Position numbers and translations under genes: made by a program. DNA of 21,401 nt from JBBRHF01 sp038223055 (GTDB lineage: Bacteria; Actinomycetota; Actinomycetes; JACCUZ01). Below the pieces are notes generated by a model. That model did not search any database and was not told the origin of the DNA. It saw nothing but the letters and a program-made list of their open reading frames with translations. The stretch's first letter is position 1. Each line of letters begins with the position of its first letter. This document shows, one piece after another, positions 14,626 through 21,401 of this stretch. The stretch is taken from positions 1 to 21,401 of the forward strand of contig JBBRHF010000062.1 in assembly GCA_038223055.1 (NCBI GenBank), in the 5' to 3' direction.

Positions 14626-15261
14626 ATGGCCGACGACGTGACCACGGCGGCCCTCGAGGAATGGGTGCGCGGGTTCGCCGCCCTGATCGCGACCAACCGC
14701 GATCACCTGACCGAGCTCGACGCGGCGATCGGCGACGCCGATCACGGGTCGAACATGCACAGGGGGATGACGGCCGCCGTGGCCGCGTTGGACCAGGCCA
14801 AGCCCGCCACCGCCGGTGCCCTGCTCACCAAAGTGGGCATGACCCTGGTCTCCACCGTCGGCGGTGCGAGCGGCCCGCTGTTCGGCACCTTCTTCCTGCG
14901 GATGGGCACGGCGCTCGGCGACACCGAGACCGCGTCGCCGCTGGACTTCGCGACCGCCCTGCGCGCCGGGCTGGGCGGCGTCGTGGCCCGGGGGAAGGCG
15001 CAGGCTGGCGACAAGACGATGTACGACGCGCTCGCACCGGCCGTCGACGCCCTCGACGGTGCCCTGGGTGAGAAGTTCTCACTCGCGAGCGCGCTCACGG
15101 TCGCCCGAGACGCGGCCGCAGCCGGACGGGACGCGACGACCCCGATGCTGGCGCGCAAGGGTCGGGCGAGCTACCTGGGCGAGCGCAGCGTTGGGCATCA
15201 GGATCCCGGCGCCACGACGGTGGCGCTGTTGCTGGAAGCGGCCGCCGAGGCGCGGTTCTGA
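14626..15261 (+). CDS. dhaL: Dihydroxyacetone kinase ADP-binding subunit DhaL
   Basis: The 211-residue product begins at the ATG at 14626, three bases after the dhaK stop, so the two are probably translationally coupled. DhaL holds a permanently bound ADP/ATP that is re-phosphorylated by DhaM rather than exchanged. The Mg-nucleotide triad DAAIGDADHGSNM supplies Asp32, Asp37 and Asp39; a Gly/Ser-rich nucleotide cap is seen in STVGGASGPLFG; and the C-terminal RASYLGERSVGHQDPGATT motif is typical. The normal length is about 210. Nothing is missing. Confidence 0.97.
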   Translation: MADDVTTAALEEWVRGFAALIATNRDHLTELDAAIGDADHGSNMHRGMTAAVAALDQAKPATAGALLTKVGMTLVSTVGGASGPLFGTFFLRMGTALGDTETASPLDFATALRAGLGGVVARGKAQAGDKTMYDALAPAVDALDGALGEKFSLASALTVARDAAAAGRDATTPMLARKGRASYLGERSVGHQDPGATTVALLLEAAAEARF

Positions 15262-15288
15262 GCAGGACCGAGGGGACGGCCAGCGGAC

Positions 15289-17949
15289 GTGATTGACGGT
15301 CCAGCGGGCGGAGTCGCCGCGATAGGCGACGGCGACGGCGTCGCCGGGATCGGGGTGGGCGACGACGTCGGGCTGGTCGTCGTCTCGCACAGCCGCGCGC
15401 TCGCCCGAGCGGCCGTCGCGATGGCCGCCGAGATGCTGCAGGGTCGCCCGGTGCGGATCGAGGTCGCGGCCGGGCTCGACGAGGAGACGCTGGGGACCGA
15501 CGCGGTCGCCATCTTGGCCGCGGTCGAGCGGGCGGACGGTCCGGCCGGCGTCGTCGTACTGATGGATCTGGGCAGCGCCGTGCTCAGTGCCGAGATGGCG
15601 CTCGAGTTGGCCGGGGACCCTTCGCTGCGCGAGCGAGTGACCCTGTCCGCGGCGCCCGTCGTCGAGGGACTCATCGTTGCCGCCGTCGCAGCCGCGGGTG
15701 GGGCAAGCAGGGCCGAGGTCGCGGCCGAGGCGAGCGACGCGCTGCTCGGCAAGTTGGCGCATCTGGGGATCCCGGCGGAGGGTACGACGGCCGACACCGT
15801 GACCGGCGAGACTGGCACCGGCCAGACCGAGAGCGGCGAGATCGGCACTGTCTCAGCCGAGACCGTCGGTGAGTTCTCGGTCGAGAACGCGCACGGCCTG
15901 CACGCGCGGCCTGCGGCTCGCCTGGTCGGCGAGGTGCGCGGGCTCGCCGCGACGGTGCACCTGCGTAACCTCACCAGCGGCGCGGGTCCGGTGCCCGCGG
16001 CCAGCCTGAGCCAGGTCGCCACCCTGGCTGCCCTGCGGGGTCACGAGGTCGAGGTGCGCGCCTCCGGGCCGCAGCGCAAGGAGGCGGTCGAACGCATCCT
16101 CGCCCTGGCTGCGCGCCGGTTCGACGAGCCCGTCGAGCCGGCCGCCGGGCCGCAGGCGCCCGCGGTGACCGCGCCGCAGGCGCCCGCGGTGACCGCGTCG
16201 CCGAGCGGGTCCGTGACCGCGTCGCCGAGCGTGCCGTTGCCCGAACCACTGAGCGCGACGCGCAGCGGCCCGCTTCCCGGGGCTCCGGGGATCGCGGTCG
16301 GGCGGCTCCGCCGGCTCTCGACCGTGCCGGTCGATCTCGATCACCCGGCGACGGGCGACCCGGCGCAGGAATGGCAGCGAATCGAGGAGTCGATTGCCGC
16401 CACCCGCTGTGACATCGAGCAGCTTCGAGACCGCACCACCCGCGAGGTGGGCGCCGGGGAGGCGGGCATCTTTGACGCGCACCTGGCGCTGCTCGCCGAC
16501 GACGAGATCCTCCATGCCGTCAAGGCGCGCACCGAAACCGGGATCGGGGCCGCAGCGGCCTGGGCCGGCTGCCTCGCCGAGGTCGAACGCCGCTTCGCGG
16601 GCCTGCCCGACCCCTACCTGCGAGAGCGTGCCGCCGACGTCCACGCGGTCAGCGACCAGGTGCTTGCGAGGCTCACCGGCCAAACTCCGCGGCAGGTGAC
16701 GGCCCCGGGGGTCCTCGTGGCCAGCGACCTCACTCCCGCCGAAGCCGCCGGGCTGGACGTCGACCTGGTGACCGGCGTCGTCCTCGCGTCCGGCAGTGCC
16801 ACCTCGCACGCAGCCGTCCTCGCCCGGGCTCGCGACCTCCCCCTGGTCGTGGGCGCCGGAGGTGACGTCCTGACCGTGCCCGAGGGAACCACGATCGTCC
16901 TCGACGGCAGCACGGGCGAGGTGCACTTCGACCCCTTGCCCGAGGTTCTGGCGGAGTTCCGCCGGAGGGCAGCCGACCTGGCCGAGCGGCGCGGGCAGCA
17001 CCAGGCCCGCGCCGGGGAGCCTGCCGTCACCCTCGACGGGACCCGCATTCTGGTGGCAGCCAACGTCGGGTCGGTGGCCGAGGCCCGTTCGTCGATGGCC
17101 GCCGGGGCCGACGGTGTGGGCCTGGTCCGCACCGAGTTCCTGTTCCTTGGCCGCAGCACCGCACCTGATCGAGACGAGCAGCAGGCCGACTACGAGGCCA
17201 TCGCCGAGGCCATGGCCGGGCGGCGAGTCACCGTGCGGACGCTCGATGTCGGTGGCGACAAGCCGTTGCCCTACCTCGCCATGCCGGTCGAGGCGAACCC
17301 TTTCCTCGGCCGCCGGGGCATCCGGCTCAGCCTCGAGCATCGGGACATGCTGCGCGACCAACTCATCGCCGTCTGCCGAACGGCCCGCCGCTTTCCCATC
17401 AGCGTCATGTACCCCATGGTCTCGACGGTAGGCGAGCTGCTCGAGGCCCGCCGGGTCCTCACCGATGCGGCGGGACCGTCAGGAATTCCAGCCGGCCTCA
17501 AGGTCGGCATGATGGTCGAGGTCCCGGCCGCGGCGCTGCGGATCGAGACCTTCCTGGCCCACCTGGACTTCGTCAGCATCGGGACCAACGACCTGACGCA
17601 GTACACCCTCGCGGCGGAGCGCGGCAACGGTGCGGTGGCCGCGCTGTCCGATGCCCTCGATCCCGCGATCCTTGTGCTCGTCGACCGCGTCTGCCGGGCG
17701 GCCCGGGGCCGGGTCGACGTCGCCGTCTGCGGCGAGGCAGCCGCGGACGAGTTGGCCATCCCCGTCCTGGTCGGTCTGGGAATTCGCGAGCTCAGCGTCT
17801 CTCCCTCGGCGGTGCCCCGTGTGAAGGCCGCGGTGCGCGAGCTCGACGTCGCCCGATGCGCCACCCTGGCCCGGCAGGCGTGCAGTGTCGCCGGCCCCGG
17901 CGAGGTGCGCAAGCTCGTTCTGGCGATGCGAGCGGAGTCCACCGGCTGA
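15289..17949 (+). CDS. dhaM: DhaM phosphotransferase: EIIA-HPr-full-length Enzyme I fusion
   Basis: This 886-residue protein relays phosphate from PEP to DhaL-bound ADP. Domains: EIIA-DHA at about 27-160 with active His34 (VVSHSRALA); HPr at about 192-280 with NAHGLHARPAARLV, phospho-His205; a Pro/Ala/Ser linker at about 283-325 containing a DNA repeat; then Enzyme I from about 330. The EI N-domain has GSATSHAAVLAR (His507). The C-domain is complete: GADGVGLVRTEFLFLGR, FVSIGTNDLTQYTLAAERGN and VAVCGEAAAD with the catalytic Cys. E. coli DhaM has only a truncated EI (472 residues total) and depends on general EI and HPr; this one looks self-sufficient. The GTG at 15289 has GAGGGGA somewhat far upstream; an in-frame GTG near 15355 is an alternative that would drop a Gly/Asp-rich leader. 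It lies 27 bp after dhaL. Confidence 0.93.
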   Translation: MIDGPAGGVAAIGDGDGVAGIGVGDDVGLVVVSHSRALARAAVAMAAEMLQGRPVRIEVAAGLDEETLGTDAVAILAAVERADGPAGVVVLMDLGSAVLSAEMALELAGDPSLRERVTLSAAPVVEGLIVAAVAAAGGASRAEVAAEASDALLGKLAHLGIPAEGTTADTVTGETGTGQTESGEIGTVSAETVGEFSVENAHGLHARPAARLVGEVRGLAATVHLRNLTSGAGPVPAASLSQVATLAALRGHEVEVRASGPQRKEAVERILALAARRFDEPVEPAAGPQAPAVTAPQAPAVTASPSGSVTASPSVPLPEPLSATRSGPLPGAPGIAVGRLRRLSTVPVDLDHPATGDPAQEWQRIEESIAATRCDIEQLRDRTTREVGAGEAGIFDAHLALLADDEILHAVKARTETGIGAAAAWAGCLAEVERRFAGLPDPYLRERAADVHAVSDQVLARLTGQTPRQVTAPGVLVASDLTPAEAAGLDVDLVTGVVLASGSATSHAAVLARARDLPLVVGAGGDVLTVPEGTTIVLDGSTGEVHFDPLPEVLAEFRRRAADLAERRGQHQARAGEPAVTLDGTRILVAANVGSVAEARSSMAAGADGVGLVRTEFLFLGRSTAPDRDEQQADYEAIAEAMAGRRVTVRTLDVGGDKPLPYLAMPVEANPFLGRRGIRLSLEHRDMLRDQLIAVCRTARRFPISVMYPMVSTVGELLEARRVLTDAAGPSGIPAGLKVGMMVEVPAAALRIETFLAHLDFVSIGTNDLTQYTLAAERGNGAVAALSDALDPAILVLVDRVCRAARGRVDVAVCGEAAADELAIPVLVGLGIRELSVSPSAVPRVKAAVRELDVARCATLARQACSVAGPGEVRKLVLAMRAESTG
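16150..16197 (+). repeat. 24-bp tandem duplication in the dhaM linker
   Basis: A 24-base unit beginning CCGCAGGCGCCCGCGG occurs twice in direct succession, coding for PQAPAVTA twice. A related shorter repeat (GTGACCGCGTCGCCGAGCG) follows at once. In-frame repeats lengthen the flexible tether between HPr and Enzyme I and are likely to vary between strains. Confidence 0.8.
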
Positions 17950-17983
17950 GCCGCTGGCTGGTCAACGCTGCTGCCCGGCGGGG

Positions 17984-18937
17984 CTACTGCCAGGGCAGGT
18001 TGCCGCGTTGCGCCCAGTAGGTCTCGGGGTCCAGGCGCAGCTGTGGCAGGTCATCGGCGGGTCGGTGACCACCGCGGTGCACCGCCAGGCCATAAAGGTT
18101 GCTCGCCAGCATCTCGGCGCTGACGGCGCCACTGAGCACCACGTCCGACCAGGGCTGTGAGATCGCGGCACCGATCGCGACGGCGTCCGGTGTCAGATCA
18201 CGTTCGCGTGCATAGGAAATCAGCGCCGGTTCCGCGCCGCGGGCTGTGAGCCTGCCGTTGGCCAGCGCCTCCTTCACGATGACGCCCATGCCTGCCTCAT
18301 GAGCGCGCTGCAGCGCCGGCCCGGCGGACCGTTCGAGCAAGTTCCAGGTCGCCTGGACGGTGTCGAAGCTGCCGATCCCGAGCGCGCGCTCGATCGTGTC
18401 GCCCTGACCGGCGCCAGTGACGGTGAGACCGACGGCCACGCCGGAGCGCCTCAGGTCGGCGAGCTCGGTGAGCAGCTCGTCGTCATCGAGAACGCCGCTC
18501 TCGAGCGTGGCCGAATGCACCTGATAGAGGTCGAGGCGCTCGCCGAGCAGCTCGCGCGTCTCGCCCAACTGGTGCCGGAACGTGGCGGCGCGCAGGTCCT
18601 TGCGTTCATGCACCGGCGCGGACATGCGCCACTGCCCGGTGTAGGTGTATCCCCACTTCGACCCGATCACCGCAGCGTCAGTCTCCGGCCCGCGGCCGGA
18701 GAGCCACGACGACAGGAACGCCTCCGCGAGCCCGTAGGAGCGGGCCGCATCGAAGTAGCGCACGCCCGCCGCCCACGCGGCGTCCAGCACGGTGTGGGCG
18801 CGCCGCTCGAGCCGGTCGCGGCTGCGGTCCCCGCCCAGATCGAGGTCGCGACCGAGAGTGATGTACGCCGGCCGGCCGAGCGCCGCCAGGCCCACCCCGA
18901 CCGGCGTCACGCCAACGGCGCGGGTGAGCAGGCTCAT
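17984..18937 (-). CDS. Aldo/keto reductase family oxidoreductase
   Basis: The 317-residue product has its ATG at 18937. It is an NADPH-dependent aldo/keto reductase of the TIM-barrel type. The catalytic tetrad is visible: Asp63 and Tyr68 in YFDAARSYGLAE, Lys94 in IGSKWGYTY and His141 in LYQVHSATLES. The C-terminal cofactor region (AIGAAISQPWSDVVLSGAVS) lacks the usual clear ribose/phosphate-binding motif, as in some family members. It converges on dhaM with 34 bases between stops, so it is not part of that operon. The substrate is unknown; a link to glycerol/dihydroxyacetone metabolism is possible because aldo/keto reductases can reduce such compounds, but nothing here shows it. Confidence 0.92.
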   Translation of the reverse strand: MSLLTRAVGVTPVGVGLAALGRPAYITLGRDLDLGGDRSRDRLERRAHTVLDAAWAAGVRYFDAARSYGLAEAFLSSWLSGRGPETDAAVIGSKWGYTYTGQWRMSAPVHERKDLRAATFRHQLGETRELLGERLDLYQVHSATLESGVLDDDELLTELADLRRSGVAVGLTVTGAGQGDTIERALGIGSFDTVQATWNLLERSAGPALQRAHEAGMGVIVKEALANGRLTARGAEPALISYARERDLTPDAVAIGAAISQPWSDVVLSGAVSAEMLASNLYGLAVHRGGHRPADDLPQLRLDPETYWAQRGNLPWQ

Positions 18938-19062
18938 CGCCGGATTGTACGCAGCGCGTGATCTTCGTCACAGGAATCGGCCGAGGCACAACGGCCCTTC
19001 CATCTTCGGCCCGCAAGGTGCAGGCTGCGGGAAGGACCCAAGACAAGACGAGGAGAGTCGCG

Positions 19063-19263
19063 ATGCGCGCAATAGTCGGCGACCGGTTACACGTTCACGG
19101 CCGGGTCGTCGGGACGCCGGACCAGCGCTCGGAGATCATCGAGATTCGCGGTCACGACGGGACGCCTCCCTACCTCGTGCGCCACGACGACGGGCACGAG
19201 GCACTGGTGTTTCCCGGGCCGGACGCGATGGTCGAGCACGTGCCGGGCGGCGATCACGGCTGA
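19063..19263 (+). CDS. DUF1918 domain protein
   Basis: The 66-residue product has its ATG at 19063 preceded by AGGAGAG. The whole protein is one small SH3-like beta barrel: IVGDRLHVHGRVVGTPDQRS, then EIIEIRGHDGTPPYLVRHDD and EALVFPGPDAMVEH, the diagnostic pattern of DUF1918. These cytosolic proteins are widespread in actinobacteria, and their function is unknown. It is divergent from the aldo/keto reductase across about 125 bp and converges on the ZIP gene across a tandem-repeat tract. Confidence 0.9.
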   Translation: MRAIVGDRLHVHGRVVGTPDQRSEIIEIRGHDGTPPYLVRHDDGHEALVFPGPDAMVEHVPGGDHG

Positions 19264-19275
19264 CGGCGGCCGGCT

Positions 19276-19362
19276 CGGCCGGGCCCGTTCGGCCGGGCCC
19301 GTTCGTCCGTGCCCGTTTCGTCCGGGCCCGTTTCGTCCGGGCCCGTTTCGTCCGGACCCGGT
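19276..19362 (+). repeat. Degenerate 15-bp tandem repeat with palindromic core
   Basis: About six units in a row, the clearest being GTCCGGGCCCGTTTC; the first copies are shorter (GGCCGGGCCCGTTC) and the last diverges to GTCCGGACCCGGTC. Most units contain the 8-bp palindrome CGGGCCCG. The tract lies between the converging DUF1918 and ZIP genes, and every unit can fold on itself. It may act as a bidirectional transcript-ending or variable-number tract. Confidence 0.75.
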
Positions 19363-19373
19363 CGCGGGCCTGC

Positions 19374-20567
19374 TCACGCCGTGATGAGCAGGCTGGTGAC
19401 GTACATGACTCCCACGCCGATGGCCAGTCCTGCGGCAACGACGGAGTCGAGCACGCGACCGGTTTCATCGCGCAACCCGGGCGAGATCGCGATGATGACC
19501 TGCGCGATCGCGCCGACGCCGACGCCGAGCAGAACCGCGGACAGCGCGGCGTTGTCGACGGCGGCGCCGATGACCGCTCCGAGGATGGCTGGCGCGCCGG
19601 CGACCAGGCCGAGGCCGACCAGGGCGCTCAGCGGTGGGCGGCGCCCGGTCAGCGGGGCCACGATCGCCAGTCCCTCGGTCGTGTTGTGCAGCGCGAAGCC
19701 GACCACGAGGGATCCGCCCACGGCCAGCTCACCCACCGCGTAGGCCGACCCGATGGCCAGCCCCTCGCCCAGGTTGTGCAGTCCGATCGCGATCGCGATC
19801 ACGAGGGAAAGCTGGCGGCCGCCGGCGGTTTCTCGGGTGTGGCGGCGGCGGCGGTCCAGCAGCCGGTCGACCGCGGTGAGGCTCAGGAACGCCAGCCCCG
19901 CGCCGAGCAGGACCAGCCGCGGGCCGCCGAACACCCCGCCCGAACGTTGGGCCAGGGTGAACCCTTCCAGCGTCGCGTCGACCGCGAGGAACGCCAGCAG
20001 GCCGACCGTGAGCGCGAGCAGCAACCGCAGGACGCCTCGGCCGCCCCGACGAAGCACGGGCAGCACGAGCATGCCGAGGCCGATGGGGATGACCCCGACG
20101 TACGTGCCGAGCAGGGCCATCAAACCGAAGAAGCGGGGTCCCGGCTTCGGCGTGGCCACCGCAGCGGGGATGGTGTGCTCGATGACCAGCCCCGTCGAGG
20201 TGAGCATGGACACCGTGTAGGGCTGTCCGGAGATCCACGGGTAGCGCAGCCGCAGCGAGTCGGATGCCAGGCGCGCGATGGGTCTGGTGCTGCTGGTGAA
20301 GTCGACGTAGGTGTCATTGACGAAGATCTGCGCGACCTGCACGGGATCGGCCCCGGTGCCTCGGACCGTGATCTCGATGGTGCCAGGCGACAGGGTCGTC
20401 CGTTCGACGGTCAACTCCTCGATGGGCGGCCCTGCCCGGTCGGGCAGGGCGGCGCCACCGAAGAATCCCAGGGCGGTGAGTACGGCGGCGATGACCGCGA
20501 CCAGGCCAGACACCAGTGCCCACAAGGGGACGTGGCGGGTTCTGGCTGGCTGGTCGACGGCGGTCAC
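19374..20567 (-). CDS. ZIP-family divalent metal transporter with extracytoplasmic insert
   Basis: The 397-residue product starts at a GTG at 20567 that overlaps the multicopper-oxidase stop (GTGA), so it is translationally coupled. One N-terminal membrane segment (about 14-37) is followed by an unusual region (about 45-140) of alternating polar and hydrophobic strands (PIEELTVERTTLSPGTIEIT...) that looks like an extracellular beta domain. The ZIP helices come next (about 146-395). The metal pathway motifs are present: HNLGEGLAIG at 264-273 and HNTTEGLAIV at 294-303. ZIP proteins bring Zn, Fe or Mn into the cytoplasm. The loop RRRRHTRETAGGR (about 239-251) is basic, with little His. Pairing with an oxidase suggests uptake linked to metal oxidation, which is inference. 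Confidence 0.87.
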   Translation of the reverse strand: MTAVDQPARTRHVPLWALVSGLVAVIAAVLTALGFFGGAALPDRAGPPIEELTVERTTLSPGTIEITVRGTGADPVQVAQIFVNDTYVDFTSSTRPIARLASDSLRLRYPWISGQPYTVSMLTSTGLVIEHTIPAAVATPKPGPRFFGLMALLGTYVGVIPIGLGMLVLPVLRRGGRGVLRLLLALTVGLLAFLAVDATLEGFTLAQRSGGVFGGPRLVLLGAGLAFLSLTAVDRLLDRRRRHTRETAGGRQLSLVIAIAIGLHNLGEGLAIGSAYAVGELAVGGSLVVGFALHNTTEGLAIVAPLTGRRPPLSALVGLGLVAGAPAILGAVIGAAVDNAALSAVLLGVGVGAIAQVIIAISPGLRDETGRVLDSVVAAGLAIGVGVMYVTSLLITA

Positions 20568-21322
20568 GGCGCCGAGTCCTCGACCACGTCGAACAGACCC
20601 ATCCAGCCGAGGTCGGCGAACTCGGTCTTGTGGGCGTGGAACATGAACTGCCCGGGGTGGGCGAAGCGCACCTCGCAGATGCCCCGCTGGCCCTGGGCCT
20701 GCGCGATGGTGTCGGTGAACTCGGTGGGCTCCAGCCGGGTGCCGGTGGGGAAGTAGTCAAAGAAGTTGCCGTGCAGGTGAAAGCTGTTGATCGGGTCGTA
20801 TTCCAAGATGTTGACCAGGTAGATCCGGACCAGCTCGCCGCGACGGACCCGGATGGGGTCGGTCAGGTAGACGAAGGGGATGCCGTTGACCGCATAGAGC
20901 TGATTGCCCTGGCCGTCGAAGGTGGTGTTGTAGCCGTGCTGCACCATCACCATCTCGTCCGCAGGTGGGCGGCCGGCCGTGGGGTCGATGATGAACGTGC
21001 CGTACATCCCGCGGGAGATGTGCTCAGCCAGGGGACCCACGTGGCAGTGGTAGAGGTGCAGCCCGAAGGGCTCGGCGTCGAAGCGGTAGACGAACTCCTC
21101 GCCGGGGGCGATGATGCCGCGGCCGGCCAACGGCACGCCATCCATGTCGGCGGGATGGATCCCGTGGAAGTGCATGGTGTGCGGGTGCCGGGACCGGTTC
21201 ACGAACCGCACCTGCAGTCGATCTCCCTCGGTGGCGCGCAACGTGGGACCGGGGATCCGACCGTTGAAGGTCCAGGCCGGGAAACGTACGCCGGGCGCGA
21301 CCTCGATCTCGCGGACATACCT
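20564..21322 (-). pseudogene. Two-domain multicopper oxidase, 5'-truncated at the window edge
   Basis: The frame is open back to about 21334; a TTG at 21241 would give 225 residues, but homology extends further, to REIEVAPGVRFPAWTFNGRI. Copper motifs are HTMHFHG, LYHCHVGPLAEH (with the type 1 Cys), NSFHLHGNFFDY and FMFHAHKTEFADLGWMG. Having HCH in the first domain and no Cys in the second fits the group of two-domain oxidases with type 1 copper in domain 1, which act as trimers on metal ions or phenols outside the cytoplasm. The signal peptide and early strands are lost: upstream DNA turns AT-rich and contains an in-frame TAA at 21335-21337. All visible copper ligands remain. The 3' end overlaps the ZIP start by 4 bp, marking an original operon. 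Confidence 0.8.
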
Positions 21323-21401
21323 TTCTGTACCAGTTTATGCATTCGATAGAAGCTGTCTGAGCGATTTTGTCAGTGCTGCAAATGACGAGGTCATTGTATT
21401 T
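21323..21401. mobile_element. AT-rich foreign-looking edge with palindrome, probable mobile-element end
   Basis: Composition drops sharply from GC-rich coding DNA to roughly 40-45% GC exactly where the multicopper oxidase loses homology. The stretch holds a perfect inverted repeat, AATGAC-GAG-GTCATT (21381-21395), and TTTTGTCAGTGCTGC words of the kind seen at transposon ends or resolvase sites. No terminal repeat or transposase can be confirmed because the window ends here. Confidence 0.45.

Noticed and set aside
15853..17361. 502-codon minus-strand frame inside dhaM
   Set aside because: It is antisense to the HPr and Enzyme I domains and has no recognisable features.
18792..20756. 654-codon plus-strand frame opposite the ZIP and oxidase genes
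   Set aside because: Low-complexity Arg/Asp/Gln-rich product with no domain; the minus strand contains ZIP and copper motifs.

Overview
The window is high-GC DNA with strongly G/C-biased third codon positions. Its families are typically actinobacterial: a DtxR/MntR metalloregulator, a class F sortase, DUF1918, an ER-type (SipW-like) signal peptidase and a DhaKLM cluster with a very large DhaM. A Micrococcales-type actinomycete, perhaps Cellulomonas-like, is my inference; no rRNA or tRNA is present to settle it.

Left part (about 1-10.4 kb) reads as an accessory zone with many broken genes. It opens with the 5' three-quarters of a PLD-nuclease/SF2-helicase gene (minus strand, running off the left edge). 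Next come a scrap that looks like a MobF relaxase, a P1B metal ATPase fused to hemerythrin but lacking its front half, and a DtxR/MntR regulator interrupted by an early TAA codon. A GNAT-like fragment and about 0.8 kb without a convincing gene follow. An intact two-gene SipW-type cassette then appears: a secreted TasA/CalY-like protein and its dedicated signal peptidase, with switch-like hairpins in the leader and a strong hairpin between the genes. A MarR repressor with a clear 28-bp operator and a small four-helix membrane protein follow. The zone ends in the first 130 bp of an ABC-transporter ATPase butted tail-to-tail against a frameshifted internal piece of hen1, a bacterial RNA-repair 2'-O-methyltransferase.

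Right part (about 10.6-21.3 kb) is intact and densely packed: a small zinc-ribbon-like protein, a VOC protein divergent from a pterin dehydratase/VOC fusion, a class F sortase, a SixA-type phosphohistidine phosphatase, the dhaK-dhaL-dhaM operon, an aldo/keto reductase, a DUF1918 protein, then a two-domain multicopper oxidase overlapping a ZIP transporter. DhaM carries EIIA, HPr and a full-length Enzyme I in one chain, so the operon may phosphorylate dihydroxyacetone straight from PEP.

At the right edge the multicopper oxidase loses its 5' end where the sequence changes abruptly to AT-richer, palindrome-containing DNA, probably an inserted element. The most interesting signals are the self-contained PEP-to-DHA phosphorelay, the oxidase-ZIP pair with its extracytoplasmic insert, the SipW cassette with alternative leader hairpins, and the linked decay of a metal ATPase and its neighbouring metalloregulator.
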